Shown: positions 8,138 to 17,565, numbered from the stretch's first letter. The stretch: DNA of 64,000 bases from Gammaproteobacteria bacterium (GCA_028868515.1 JAGWUI010000011.1:35884-99883), one strand, 5' to 3'. Notes: a model not told the origin generated them from the letters alone. Numbers and translations are program-made.

Positions 8138-8491
8138 TTAAAGTTCTTCTTTCAAAGCTTGATGGATTCGTTCCGCAAAGGTCGAAGATCCTTCTAATCG
8201 TCTAGCAAACATAAGCGCAACTTCAGATTCGAAATCACTTTTGGGTCGAAGAGTAACATCAGGTCTAGACTTACTTGCAGCGAGAGTCAATGAATGAGCC
8301 TCGCCTGTAGATAAAGACATGTGTTGTGTAATGTTGTTAATAAGTTGCGCATTAACAGGCTTGCGCCCAGTCTCAACTGCAGACAAGTAAGCTGGAGTTA
8401 CTTCCAACCTATCTGACAAATCCTTCAAAGTCATATCTTTATCGATTCGCATCTTCCTGAGCGCTTTTCCAAAATCTGATAATGTTGACAT
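8138..8491 (-). CDS. XRE-family HTH repressor paired with ImmA
   Basis: A 117-residue Cro/C1-type regulator: FGKALRKMRIDKDMTLKDLSDRLEVTPAYLSAVETGRKP gives a complete helix-turn-helix, followed by a helical C-terminal region. The ATG at 8491 is chosen because AAGGAG lies about 10 bases upstream and the family normally starts close to the HTH; an upstream in-frame ATG at 8536 would put the palindrome at 8513-8526 inside the gene. It probably represses its own operon through that palindrome and is cleaved by the downstream ImmA peptidase. Confidence 0.85.
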   Translation of the reverse strand: MSTLSDFGKALRKMRIDKDMTLKDLSDRLEVTPAYLSAVETGRKPVNAQLINNITQHMSLSTGEAHSLTLAASKSRPDVTLRPKSDFESEVALMFARRLEGSSTFAERIHQALKEEL

Positions 8492-8512
8492 AGCTACCTT
8501 CTCCTTAAGCCT

Positions 8513-8526
8513 GACAACTAGTTGTC
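8513..8526. promoter_or_regulatory. Perfect palindrome, likely operator of the XRE/ImmA operon
   Basis: GACAACTAGTTGTC is a perfect 14-bp palindrome 22 bases upstream of the XRE start. Its position and symmetry fit autorepression by the dimeric XRE protein. Confidence 0.6.
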
Positions 8527-8718
8527 TTGTAGGCATGAGATTAACTCATAAATCAATTCTATAACTGTTTTTAAGATAAATCAACCAGTAGGTTAATTTT
8601 TTAAATAAATGATTATTTTATATCTTGGATTGAGTTAATTCGATTCTTACAGTTTAGTTAGCAATTGGGTGCATTAGAGTAAGCCCAGCACTTGACCACG
8701 ATTCATGGCTTCGCGGAA

Positions 8719-8916
8719 TTATTTTGCCATATCAACCAGTTCTTGCATGACCTGCGCGGTTTCGATACTGCGGTTTTGGTAGCGCTTGACCACGTTTGAC
8801 AATAATTCAGAAAATTTCTTTTGCTGGACAACGTTGCTAGACATCTTCGATTTGATTTCACCTTCAAGCAGGCGTTCAAGTAATTCAACAGCAAGATTTC
8901 TCTCTGGGAGATTACT
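8719..8916 (-). pseudogene. Remnant of type I restriction subunit HsdR (C-terminus)
   Basis: Translating the minus strand to the TAA at 8719-8721 gives a clear HsdR C-terminal end: ERNLAVELLERLLEGEIKS, NVVQQKKFSELL and RYQNRSIETAQVMQELVDMA. Only about 65 codons remain. The match begins three to four codons after the stop of the MltR-like gene, and the fragment has no start of its own. It lies in the same frame as that gene, separated by one TAA. It is the scar of a former type I restriction locus. Confidence 0.75.
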
Positions 8917-9564
8917 TTAGGGATTTTGGGCTTGTCGGCGAGATTGTTCGGCCATAATGATTCTTTTGCGCTCCTCAATTGGTAAATCAAAAATACTTAT
9001 ATATTTTTCAGGTAATCGCTTTCCAAGATTCTCGGCGTAAGATTGCCTTGCCAAAAGATCCGAAATCACCTTGCTACTGATATAGAAAAACCATCCCTTA
9101 TTGGAACCCTCAATTTCACCACGATACATTTTTTTTAATTCTTCAGCATAAGATAAAGTCAAAAGCTTCTTGATTGCTTTCTTAAAATTATCTGTTAGTT
9201 CAGAATTGGACCATGCTGTACCCCAGTTATGGGCAAATTCATTCCTGATCATGGCCATGATTTTTATGGCTTCATATTCGTTATCAGTGATCAGATATAA
9301 AACATTGGCGATCTTTGCTCGGTACATGAGAGTGGACAGTGGACTACCATCAAGCTGTTCAATTAGAGCTTTTGTTTTAAGCTTGTTTGGGAAGAAGCCA
9401 TTCAGCAGCGCTATCAAACGTTCATCAATAAAAGACACAATGTTCAAAACCGCTCCGCGTTCGGTCTCAGTTTCGACAGCGCTAGCAAAATCTGAAAGCA
9501 TCTTGTTGTATTCTTCACTTTCCAAAGAAGCAATAAAACTTAAACTCTCACCTAATTTAGCCAT
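8917..9564 (-). CDS. MltR-like (mannitol-repressor fold) protein
   Basis: A 215-residue protein whose central part fits the MltR family: ETERGAVLNIVSFIDERLIALL, then SPLSTLMYRAKIANVLYLI and the hallmark IRNEFAHNW near residues 107-115. GGGG sits about 7 bases before the ATG. Family members are often found away from mannitol genes and in defence loci, where their role is unclear; a metabolic role here is unlikely. It starts 67 bases after the GIY-YIG gene on the same strand and may be the fifth gene of that operon. It ends right at the hsdR remnant. Confidence 0.7.
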   Translation of the reverse strand: MAKLGESLSFIASLESEEYNKMLSDFASAVETETERGAVLNIVSFIDERLIALLNGFFPNKLKTKALIEQLDGSPLSTLMYRAKIANVLYLITDNEYEAIKIMAMIRNEFAHNWGTAWSNSELTDNFKKAIKKLLTLSYAEELKKMYRGEIEGSNKGWFFYISSKVISDLLARQSYAENLGKRLPEKYISIFDLPIEERKRIIMAEQSRRQAQNP

Positions 9565-9631
9565 AAATTTCCCCTGCTATTTACGAGTTACCATACATCC
9601 GTTATGCCCTTAATATCTGGTCTTCAATCTT

Positions 9632-10819
9632 TTAGTCAGCATCAACAGCCAAACTAGCAGTTTTCGGGTCGTATACAACATCTGTGATCGAACCATCATG
9701 GATACGGCCCACGACTTCATCAATCACGTGAAGGGGGACTAGAAACCACTCCCGTGGATGCACAGGATTCCCAAACCTATCCTGAATAGAGAGATTGAGC
9801 TGTACAGGTGAAAAAATCCGATGAAACAAGTTTTCCAATTTTGTTTTATTAATGCTGGCAAGTTTGTATGTCGCAACAATCTCAACATCCGCCATCAAGA
9901 ATGTCGGATCAAGGGCAGCATTAGTAATTCGTGCTTCAACCTTGCCTCCAGTTACGCCGATTTTGTGGATCAAATCTCGATGTTGAGCAATGTACGGATG
10001 ATCTGACAAACTTCTCAGCACATAAATCGTGCCACTCTCGATATCTCCTTCTTCCCACTCTTCACCAAACAGTGGCCCATTATTAGGATCAGTGACTCTA
10101 CGACCTGCTTCATCCTTATGCAGCGCGCGTTGCAAAGATCGGCGTAACAGGTTGCTCTCAGTTCCATTGGAAAAAATCACTCTCAAACGCGCATCATTGC
10201 TTCCATTTGGGGCTTTGATTGTTTCGCCAACTTCAGCAATATAGGCAACTTGACCAGACAGGATAAAAAAGTTCCCTGCCTCAACACTCGCATCTCTAAC
10301 AAATCGCTTTGTCACTCGTAAACCAGTCTGAATGTCCTTTTCGACCTGTTCAAACAGCGGCTTATATTCTGCAAAATTAATACAGGGAGTGCGGTTTGCA
10401 ACTTCTTCTGCTGCACGTCGCTCTTCAAAAGTACCGACATGCTTTAGCTGAGTAATATCATTGTCGGCATCACCTGATATTCCTAACTCAGCAAGTAATT
10501 CTTCATCATCTAAATCATCTATCTGTGTGCCCATTGATAGAGCATCAGCAGAAAGCAGCCCTTGATGATCTAAAGGGGTGAGCAACTCAAAAGCATCGGG
10601 TAATGATCGTAATTGATCAAGCCGCACAGCATACAGGCGCTCAAATATGTCACGATCTTCGCCATGGAGCGGTAAACGGCCATGTTGTTCGTAAAATCGC
10701 TGAATGTCTTCAAATCCCGCAATCAGTCGCTCTTCGCGTTGGCTGCGACCGCCGACTTTAATGGGCGCCACACTGACGCCAAGGGCATCAAGCAAATCAT
10801 CATCGGATAAATCAGACAT
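9632..10819 (-). CDS. GIY-YIG family nuclease (T5orf172/YeeC-like)
   Basis: About 395 residues from the ATG at 10819, which overlaps the helicase stop by 8 bases (ATGTCTGA). The long helical N-terminus contains two similar acidic repeats (DLSDDDLLDALGVS and DLDDEELLAELGIS). The C-terminal nuclease domain has GTIYVLRS near residue 260, KIGVTGGKVEARI near 285-298 with the catalytic Arg, and TKLENLFHRIF with the metal-binding Glu. This is the T5orf172-type GIY-YIG fold. It is the likely DNA-cutting subunit of the operon 9632-17565. Confidence 0.82.
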   Translation of the reverse strand: MSDLSDDDLLDALGVSVAPIKVGGRSQREERLIAGFEDIQRFYEQHGRLPLHGEDRDIFERLYAVRLDQLRSLPDAFELLTPLDHQGLLSADALSMGTQIDDLDDEELLAELGISGDADNDITQLKHVGTFEERRAAEEVANRTPCINFAEYKPLFEQVEKDIQTGLRVTKRFVRDASVEAGNFFILSGQVAYIAEVGETIKAPNGSNDARLRVIFSNGTESNLLRRSLQRALHKDEAGRRVTDPNNGPLFGEEWEEGDIESGTIYVLRSLSDHPYIAQHRDLIHKIGVTGGKVEARITNAALDPTFLMADVEIVATYKLASINKTKLENLFHRIFSPVQLNLSIQDRFGNPVHPREWFLVPLHVIDEVVGRIHDGSITDVVYDPKTASLAVDAD

Positions 10820-12944
10820 CTGTCGCTCCACGCTGTTCTGCGGCTTTCTGTTGAGCACGATGTCGTGCAAGTGCTGCAATACCTTCAGCCATACGCTTTT
10901 CCCAAGGGTCTTGCGCATTAATATCAGGTAAACGACCGCGTTCTGTTTTAAATTGTAAGGCACGCTTTGCTAGATCGCGCGCTTCATCATACGAAATATT
11001 GAGTTTTTTGGCGGCGATACTCGCTTGTACCTGTTTAAGCGTTTTCTCATCCATCGTCTTACCGAGAATGGAATATGCGGCATCAAATGGATTAATTCGA
11101 TCAATCAAATCAATATCCAAATCACGCACATTCACAAACTTACGCACCCCTTGGATCAAGGACAGATTGCCTTTTTCTAATCCCGCATTGTCGCCATTAA
11201 AACTTTCATCACTTTGGGTTTCGTACTTGGCCTGTTGAGTCATGACGAGTGCAGCAACGGCATGTTGTCGCACGGCTTCGTGATCAGCTTCACTAAGCTG
11301 TGGATAGCGATCACGAACTATTTTGCCCATACGAACTTGATTCAATTCTTCTGGAATCGTATTGTCATGATCAAAAAGCCCTCGTTCAAGTGATGGCTTA
11401 TCCTGCACAAATGCAGTGATTACCTCATTCAGATCCTCGCTACAAATACGTGCAGCCTCTGGGCTTTTCGGCATGGACAGGCCGTTAATTTCTACATGCA
11501 CTTGACCAGTTTTGTCATTAACACCAACATTTGATTTGTTTTCTTGATAGCCATCAGGGCCATAATCAAAGCCTTCTTGAGGCCCTGTATTCTTTGGCGT
11601 GAATTCAAATTTCGGTGCAAGCACTTGCTCCATTAGCAAGCTGGCTGCAATGGCTTTTAACGTGTCATTGATTGCTTCAACGACTGTAGATTCATCAGCA
11701 GTGGGTTCAGCGATTAAATTGGTAAAACGTGCTCGAACCTTACCTTTGGCATCGCGTGTTGCACGGCCAATGATTTGAATAATCTCGGTCAAACTGCTGC
11801 GGTAGCCAATGGTCAATGCATGCTCACACCAAATCCAGTCAAAGCCTTCCTTTGCCATGCCCAGCGCAATAATGATGTCAACATGATCGCGATTGTTTCG
11901 TTGAGTTGAATCTTTGAGAGCATTCAGCACATTCGAGCGTTTTGACGTATCCGCATCGTCAACCAGATCAGCCACTTTGATAATTCGGCCGCCATGTTCA
12001 GCAGATAACTCAATCAGATGAAATCCTGTTTTAGGATCAACTCCTTTCCAAGTCCCCAGTGAATCAATGATTTCCTCAACTTCTTTGTGTTTGTCTTTTA
12101 GACTTTCCCGTGAGTTCACATTGGGGATATGCACAATCGTTTTTAGCGCAGGATCAAGCACCTTCATAATGGCATCAAGGTAGCGACCTGTATAAAAGAA
12201 ATAGCCGATGTCTAGCGATTTTAGGTATTCGTAGCCATTGAGCTGTTCATAATAAGTGTACGTGATTGTCTCGAAACGGGATTCATCTTCTGGCGATAGT
12301 ACTGCCTCGGCATCGCCACGGAAATACGAACCCGTCATTGCGACGATATGGGCTTTGTCACGCACGATGAACTGACCCAATTGAGCGCCTAGTCGATTAT
12401 CAGGATTAGAGCTAACATGATGAAACTCATCGACCGCAATCAACCGATTATCAAATGCGGCGATACCTAGTTCATCTACTGCAAACCGAAATGTCGCATG
12501 GGTGCAGACCAGCACATGATCTTCACTGGCGAGGAATTCTCCAACAGCCTTGACCTTCGATTTAGCAATGCGCGGTTCATCAATGCCTGGCGCATTACAC
12601 AAGTTCCATTGAGGTTTGACGACCCAATCCGCCCAAAATCCAAATTTACTCAATGGCTCATCAGAAAAACTGCCCCCGATAGAACGCTCAGGAACAACGA
12701 TAATCGCCTGCTTCAAACCTTGGTTATGCAGTTTGTCCAATGCGACAAACATCAATGCGCGAGATTTACCTGATGCAGGAGGTGACTTGATCAGTAGGTA
12801 TTGTTCACCACGTTTAGCATAGGCGCGCTCCTGCATAGCACGCATTCCCATGCTATTTGGCTTTTGCGATGCGCCTGTATGAGCCGTCGTAATAGACACA
12901 GCAGGTATCGTTTGCTTGTTCGTTGGATTCTGAGAGTCCATCAT
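10812..12944 (-). CDS. DEAD/DEAH-box superfamily 2 helicase (YeeB-like)
   Basis: A 710-residue SF2 ATPase. Walker A SPPASGKS lies near residues 54-61, Walker B/DExH as VDEFHH near 170, motif III MTGSYF near 205, and helicase C-terminal motif VI as IIGRATRD near 390. The C-terminal third ends with WEKRMAEGIAALARHRA, repeating the logic of helicase proteins partnered with GIY-YIG nucleases. It probably translocates on DNA as the motor of a restriction-like complex. It overlaps the nuclease gene and lies 131 bases after the AlbA_2 gene, with a repeat array between them. Confidence 0.85.
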   Translation of the reverse strand: MMDSQNPTNKQTIPAVSITTAHTGASQKPNSMGMRAMQERAYAKRGEQYLLIKSPPASGKSRALMFVALDKLHNQGLKQAIIVVPERSIGGSFSDEPLSKFGFWADWVVKPQWNLCNAPGIDEPRIAKSKVKAVGEFLASEDHVLVCTHATFRFAVDELGIAAFDNRLIAVDEFHHVSSNPDNRLGAQLGQFIVRDKAHIVAMTGSYFRGDAEAVLSPEDESRFETITYTYYEQLNGYEYLKSLDIGYFFYTGRYLDAIMKVLDPALKTIVHIPNVNSRESLKDKHKEVEEIIDSLGTWKGVDPKTGFHLIELSAEHGGRIIKVADLVDDADTSKRSNVLNALKDSTQRNNRDHVDIIIALGMAKEGFDWIWCEHALTIGYRSSLTEIIQIIGRATRDAKGKVRARFTNLIAEPTADESTVVEAINDTLKAIAASLLMEQVLAPKFEFTPKNTGPQEGFDYGPDGYQENKSNVGVNDKTGQVHVEINGLSMPKSPEAARICSEDLNEVITAFVQDKPSLERGLFDHDNTIPEELNQVRMGKIVRDRYPQLSEADHEAVRQHAVAALVMTQQAKYETQSDESFNGDNAGLEKGNLSLIQGVRKFVNVRDLDIDLIDRINPFDAAYSILGKTMDEKTLKQVQASIAAKKLNISYDEARDLAKRALQFKTERGRLPDINAQDPWEKRMAEGIAALARHRAQQKAAEQRGATDV

Positions 12945-13027
12945 TATATTTTTTCCTTTTACGCTTACTGCCTCAAGGCATCTTATTCATTTAGGTAGAG
13001 ATTGCGTTTCTAGGCATTTAAATTGGC

Positions 13028-13066
13028 CGCGTATATCGCGCGTATAACCGCGTATAACCGCGTATA
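13028..13066. repeat. Four phased CGCGTATA repeats
   Basis: CGCGTATA starts at 13028, 13039, 13049 and 13059, all in one orientation and spaced 11, 10 and 10 bases apart, so all face the same side of the helix. The array lies between the AlbA_2/winged-helix gene and the helicase gene, upstream of the helicase. It could be a binding platform for the winged-helix regulator or another oligomeric protein. Function is inferred. Confidence 0.6.
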
Positions 13067-13075
13067 AGTTCATCA

Positions 13076-14746
13076 TTACGAATCGCTATTTACAGTGTAA
13101 AAAGAGCCGCGCAGTTTGCCATGCTGTATGAGCTTGTCTTCATTTTTCAAACGCGTGAGCAGTCGAGTTGCTTGATCCTCGCTCAAATGACACAACTCAA
13201 TGACATCGTTACGCTGAATGCGACTATGTTGTTGAACAAAGTTCAAAACCATTTGTTCATGTTGCAATGAACTAAAACCAGCTTGCCGCGTATAGGCCAC
13301 TTGCTCGCCATGAGCACGATACATTTGCGCTGATAGGGTATAACTGCGACTGCGGGTATTACCATGTGCCTGCAACAATCCAGCCTCGACTAACTGTTCC
13401 AAGGTACGTCTTGTCTGTGTTGCATTGCGGTGTATATGTTGAGACAACTCATCCGCATCCATTCTCTTGTGTTCACGCAATGCTGCCAACACAATCAGAC
13501 TATCAATCGGCAATGGGGTGTCATTGTGACTTTTCTCTTGCTCTACCACCAGTTTTAAAAACGGCTCGTCAGCATCTACTGTTGCCAACTGCAATACCAC
13601 ATTATTATGATCAGTACGGCTGTAATCTGGTTCAGGACGTCCAAAGCGCAACATACCCCGATATATTTTGTCTACACCACGACCAGAACGCTCAACAATA
13701 CCAATTCGCTTCATGGCATCAGCCAGAGCTGGATTGCGTGGGCGCGGCTCAGTCGTTAGCAGGTTTTGCAAGGTTACACCTTCTACCAATCCACCGGGAT
13801 TACTCACAGTCAACCCATGGTCATCTAACCGCACATGAACCGTTCCTAGACGGTGGTAATCACGATGTACCAGCGCATTTGCTACTGCCTCTCGAAATGC
13901 CCCCATGTCTACTTTTGGTACGGGCACACGAAACAAACCTATTTGAATTTCACTTTCTGGATTATAAGGACGAAAATTTGTCTCCAGCCAATCCAATGCC
14001 TTCAATAAAGGGAAACGTCTAAATTCATTAAATGAAACAGCCTCTCGCGCCAACACCTGAAACGCCAGTTCATACGTGGGGACTCGCTCACGCAATGCTG
14101 GCTCTCGCCCTATGACTAATAGACCAGTCAGCGTTGGAACACGCACACCCTGATCATTGCGAGTGGTGAAACCTAGTGCGCCATCCAGTGCTTCATCGTC
14201 TAATTCCAGTAGCACGCGGTCGCCGCCATATTGGCGAACGGTTTGACGCAATCGCTCACGTTCTAGCGGATCCAAATCATTCAGTGTTGCGCCAGCCACA
14301 GCTTGTGCAGAAACGTCATACAAGCCAAAGCGTCCAGCACGGCTGCTTCGTTCATGCGGTAACATCGGTACACATTCAGGTGTACCATCCTGTTTGAGAC
14401 GACGACGTAAATACATGCCACTCGTGGTCGCAACTTCAGTACTGGATTGGGGCACGAGTATTTGAGCCACATGCACGCCAGCTACCTCTATTGGATTCAC
14501 GGTAACAGCTAGGGAAGGGGATGTTCTGGACGCGATCATCCCCGACAACCCCGTCAAATTCTGATGTTCTTTATGCAAGCCAGTGGGAGTTCCATCATCT
14601 TCTACGCCCAACCAGAGTTCACCGCCTTCAGCGTTGGCTAGACATGTCAAAGCCGCAACCAAATCATCATCAGACAATCGCTTACGGTCACTCTTAAATT
14701 CAACTTTTAGGCTTTCCGAAGTAGGTAAGATGCGTGGCTCAGTCAT
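13076..14746 (-). CDS. AlbA_2 / HATPase_c_4 ATP-binding protein with winged-helix C-terminus
   Basis: A 556-residue protein of the divergent AAA-4 (Schlafen AlbA_2) family. N-terminal AlbA_2 domain: KVEFKSDRKRLSDDDLVAAL, ANAEGGELWLGVEDDG. The central ATP-binding region of the HATPase_c_4 type has FREAVANALVHRDY, VSNPGGL and RSGRGVDKIYRG. The C-terminal 150 residues contain repeated winged-helix segments (MDADELSQHIHRNATQTRRTLEQLVEAGLL and a second copy). Its ATG overlaps the methyltransferase stop (ATGA). It may regulate the operon or act as nucleic-acid sensor of the restriction-like system. Confidence 0.82.
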   Translation of the reverse strand: MTEPRILPTSESLKVEFKSDRKRLSDDDLVAALTCLANAEGGELWLGVEDDGTPTGLHKEHQNLTGLSGMIASRTSPSLAVTVNPIEVAGVHVAQILVPQSSTEVATTSGMYLRRRLKQDGTPECVPMLPHERSSRAGRFGLYDVSAQAVAGATLNDLDPLERERLRQTVRQYGGDRVLLELDDEALDGALGFTTRNDQGVRVPTLTGLLVIGREPALRERVPTYELAFQVLAREAVSFNEFRRFPLLKALDWLETNFRPYNPESEIQIGLFRVPVPKVDMGAFREAVANALVHRDYHRLGTVHVRLDDHGLTVSNPGGLVEGVTLQNLLTTEPRPRNPALADAMKRIGIVERSGRGVDKIYRGMLRFGRPEPDYSRTDHNNVVLQLATVDADEPFLKLVVEQEKSHNDTPLPIDSLIVLAALREHKRMDADELSQHIHRNATQTRRTLEQLVEAGLLQAHGNTRSRSYTLSAQMYRAHGEQVAYTRQAGFSSLQHEQMVLNFVQQHSRIQRNDVIELCHLSEDQATRLLTRLKNEDKLIQHGKLRGSFYTVNSDS

Positions 14747-17565
14747 GCTTTCTTTCCTCTCACAGTTGCTTTCTTAGCGGTTTCAGTAGTCATTTTTGTA
14801 TAAAGATCAAAGAGTTTTTCCTGTCGCTCTGTATCGTTTTTAAAACGCCGACCAATATAAATCCGCTCAAGTAACTCATCGTTTTGCTCATGAGCACGAC
14901 GTAAGTTTTCAGGCATTGTTTCTGGATCATAGAGATCAGTTATGGTTGCTGGGAAATGTATTTCACGAGCTAACAGAATATTTTCTGCACAGTGGGTCAG
15001 ATCAGCTTTATTCTGTTCTGTTAAAGCTGGAACTGGGAAAGTGTTCCAGCCCATTGTATTAGAGTACCTATAGTGAATTCTCATTTTACCGCAGACTGTT
15101 GCAATCCATACACGATGCAGACTAGATGCAATAATCGCCATATTCCAAAGAGGTGCATCGAAAATTGCAAATGCCTCACTTGTTACCGTACATTGGTTAT
15201 CAATTAATCCACATGGTAAAAATTTACGATTTTCAGTTGTTGTCCTAGCGATGATTATTGTCCATTTATCACCAATATTCATTTCTCTCATCTGATGGGA
15301 TCGTGTTGCCATATCATTAGCACCACTATCTTTACTTGCCAGACGTATAGCTCTGACTTTTTCAATGCGCTCCGAGATACCATTAACTTCAATAGCTTCT
15401 GTAAGATTGCAATCATTTATCCACAAACAATAACGATCAATACCTCGTGTGAATTCAGCCGAACCATAAATGCGACGAATAAAGTGATTATTTTGAGTAT
15501 CCGTTAAACAAAGATGGTCAACCTCAGTTCGACTCAAAAGTAAAAAACCTCCATCAACTGGCTTATTCCCAAACTTCATTGGAGCTAAACCAGAAATAGA
15601 GTATGAGGACTTTTCTACAATGATATTTGCAGCAGGAACCAAATAGGCGTTGATATTATCTGATCGCTTCTCAATCGTGTCACCGTTTTCACCAATCGAA
15701 AACAGCTGTTTTAACTGCCCGATTTTATTTGAAATGCCGACTATTGCTACAGTAACCCCAGCATTGTTACTGGCGAGATTTGCCCATTGAAAGCTAGTGT
15801 ATGCAAAAGTAATCTCATTCCCAGTTCCGAAAATCAGAGGCCACAAAATCGGCACTTGCTGTCCTTGGCAGATGGAATTTGTCGTTACAAAAGCTGCTGC
15901 TGAATTTGTATGTTTGCCATAGTCAGCGGCTTTCATGAACCAGCCAGCCACATAGTCGAGCGATTTCCAGCTGGTTGTACGACCATTAAAGATATTTTCT
16001 AAATCGGCTTTCTGACCTGCATCTTGCCATGTCGAACCTAAATATGGCGGATTTCCACAAATATAAGTCTCACCACCCTCATTCTCGAATTCTATTTCTG
16101 CTTGCTCTAATGGGGTCTCAAACAGGTCATTAGCAACGAGTTTGACACTACTGCCTGTAGGCGGACAAATACTAAGCCAATCAACCCGCAGCGAATTGCC
16201 ACAAGTTATCCAGTTCTCAGCACTCAGCGGCAAAAATTCAGCCAATGCCTGCTGCTGACCCAAATACAACTCATCGCACTGGTACTCTGCAATAATCAAC
16301 GCTAATCGTGCAATTTCCGCAGGAAAATCACGTAATTCAATCCCGCGAAAATTGGTTAATGGAATTTCGGAGCGTAAATGTGTTTCTTGTCTTTTTTGAT
16401 TGATTTTGGATTCAATGGCGCGCAATTGTTTGTAAGCAATCACCAAGAAATTTCCAGAACCACAGGCTGGATCAAACACACGAATTCTCGCCATGCGTTT
16501 TCGCAGGTTCAAGAGCATCCGATGATTATCACCTGCTGCCTCAAGTTGTGCATTCAGATCATCCAAAAATAGCGGATTGAGCACTTTTAGAATGTTGGGC
16601 ACACTGGTGTAGTGCATTCCCAATGAACCCCGCTCTTCATCATCAGCCACTGCCTGAATCATCGAACCAAAAATATCAGGATTGATCTTTTTCCAGTCAA
16701 GCTCACCCGCCCGAATTAAATAAGATCGAGCAATTTTTGAAAATTTGGGAACTTCGGTACTGCCTGAAAAAAGTCCACCATTCACATAAGGAAAAGGATC
16801 AGCCCAGTTTGGCACTTTTTCAGTTTTACGCTTTGATTCGTGGACGTTCATTGACCTAAAAAGTTCACTGACAACCTCATGCGTATTGGATGAGTCACGC
16901 TCAGTCATTTGATCAATAGTACGGGTAAACAACCCTGAGCCATCGAAAATACCCGTATCTTCAGCAAAGAAGCAAAAAATCAACCGCGCCATGAAATGAT
17001 TCATATCATGGCGACGTGCTTCAGTTGCCCATTCAGGATTGTCCTTGAGTAACTCAACATAAAGCCTATTTAGACGGCTCGTAGCTCGGACATCAATAGG
17101 ATTTTCTTTGATTTCCTTGATCGTTGAGATGCCAGCAAGAGGCAAGAAAAAACCAAAATGCTGTTCAAGATCTACGAAGCTAGATGTGAAGTGCTCACCG
17201 CTACTGAGCTCTTCCGTTTCCAACATCTCGCCATCAGTCGCAAGGATAAATTTTGCTTTAGCCGTTGCCGTTTTTGGACTTTCACGCAGCGCATTTAAGG
17301 TGGCACTAACTTGGCCTAAATCACAAACGGCGATATGAATATTATTACGTTGAAGCACGCCATTGGGTACATCTGACGCATTGGTATCACCGCTCTTCAG
17401 CCGCTTGATCGTGGTCTCTTTGTTGCCAAAGGCAGCAAGAAACGCATAAGGGAATTGCTCCCTATCAAATGGTTGACTCGACAGATCAGATACGGCGACT
17501 TCAATTTCAACTGCATTCATATTTTTACTTTTGCCAAAAAATTCATTTATTCCATTAACTAACAT
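14743..17565 (-). CDS. Large N6-adenine DNA methyltransferase (YeeA/MmeI-like)
   Basis: A 940-residue class I SAM-dependent methyltransferase. Motif I is FDPACGSGNFL near residue 362 and motif IV is CGNPPYLG near 505, the NPPY form being typical of N6-adenine methylation. Long N- and C-terminal regions presumably recognise the target. I see no PD-(D/E)XK nuclease motif, so cutting is probably done by the GIY-YIG subunit downstream. An ATG at 17520 is an alternative start; neither has a strong ribosome binding site. It is the first gene of the operon and would provide self-protection. Confidence 0.82.
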   Translation of the reverse strand: MLVNGINEFFGKSKNMNAVEIEVAVSDLSSQPFDREQFPYAFLAAFGNKETTIKRLKSGDTNASDVPNGVLQRNNIHIAVCDLGQVSATLNALRESPKTATAKAKFILATDGEMLETEELSSGEHFTSSFVDLEQHFGFFLPLAGISTIKEIKENPIDVRATSRLNRLYVELLKDNPEWATEARRHDMNHFMARLIFCFFAEDTGIFDGSGLFTRTIDQMTERDSSNTHEVVSELFRSMNVHESKRKTEKVPNWADPFPYVNGGLFSGSTEVPKFSKIARSYLIRAGELDWKKINPDIFGSMIQAVADDEERGSLGMHYTSVPNILKVLNPLFLDDLNAQLEAAGDNHRMLLNLRKRMARIRVFDPACGSGNFLVIAYKQLRAIESKINQKRQETHLRSEIPLTNFRGIELRDFPAEIARLALIIAEYQCDELYLGQQQALAEFLPLSAENWITCGNSLRVDWLSICPPTGSSVKLVANDLFETPLEQAEIEFENEGGETYICGNPPYLGSTWQDAGQKADLENIFNGRTTSWKSLDYVAGWFMKAADYGKHTNSAAAFVTTNSICQGQQVPILWPLIFGTGNEITFAYTSFQWANLASNNAGVTVAIVGISNKIGQLKQLFSIGENGDTIEKRSDNINAYLVPAANIIVEKSSYSISGLAPMKFGNKPVDGGFLLLSRTEVDHLCLTDTQNNHFIRRIYGSAEFTRGIDRYCLWINDCNLTEAIEVNGISERIEKVRAIRLASKDSGANDMATRSHQMREMNIGDKWTIIIARTTTENRKFLPCGLIDNQCTVTSEAFAIFDAPLWNMAIIASSLHRVWIATVCGKMRIHYRYSNTMGWNTFPVPALTEQNKADLTHCAENILLAREIHFPATITDLYDPETMPENLRRAHEQNDELLERIYIGRRFKNDTERQEKLFDLYTKMTTETAKKATVRGKKA

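Noticed and set aside
8703..8990. 95-codon minus-strand frame over the hsdR remnant
   Set aside because: Another frame of the same strand clearly encodes the HsdR C-terminus and the end of the MltR-like gene, so this one is a shadow.
13366..14022. Long plus-strand frame opposite the AlbA_2 gene
   Set aside because: It lies wholly antisense to a well-supported gene; composition is His/Leu/Pro-rich as expected of a shadow frame.
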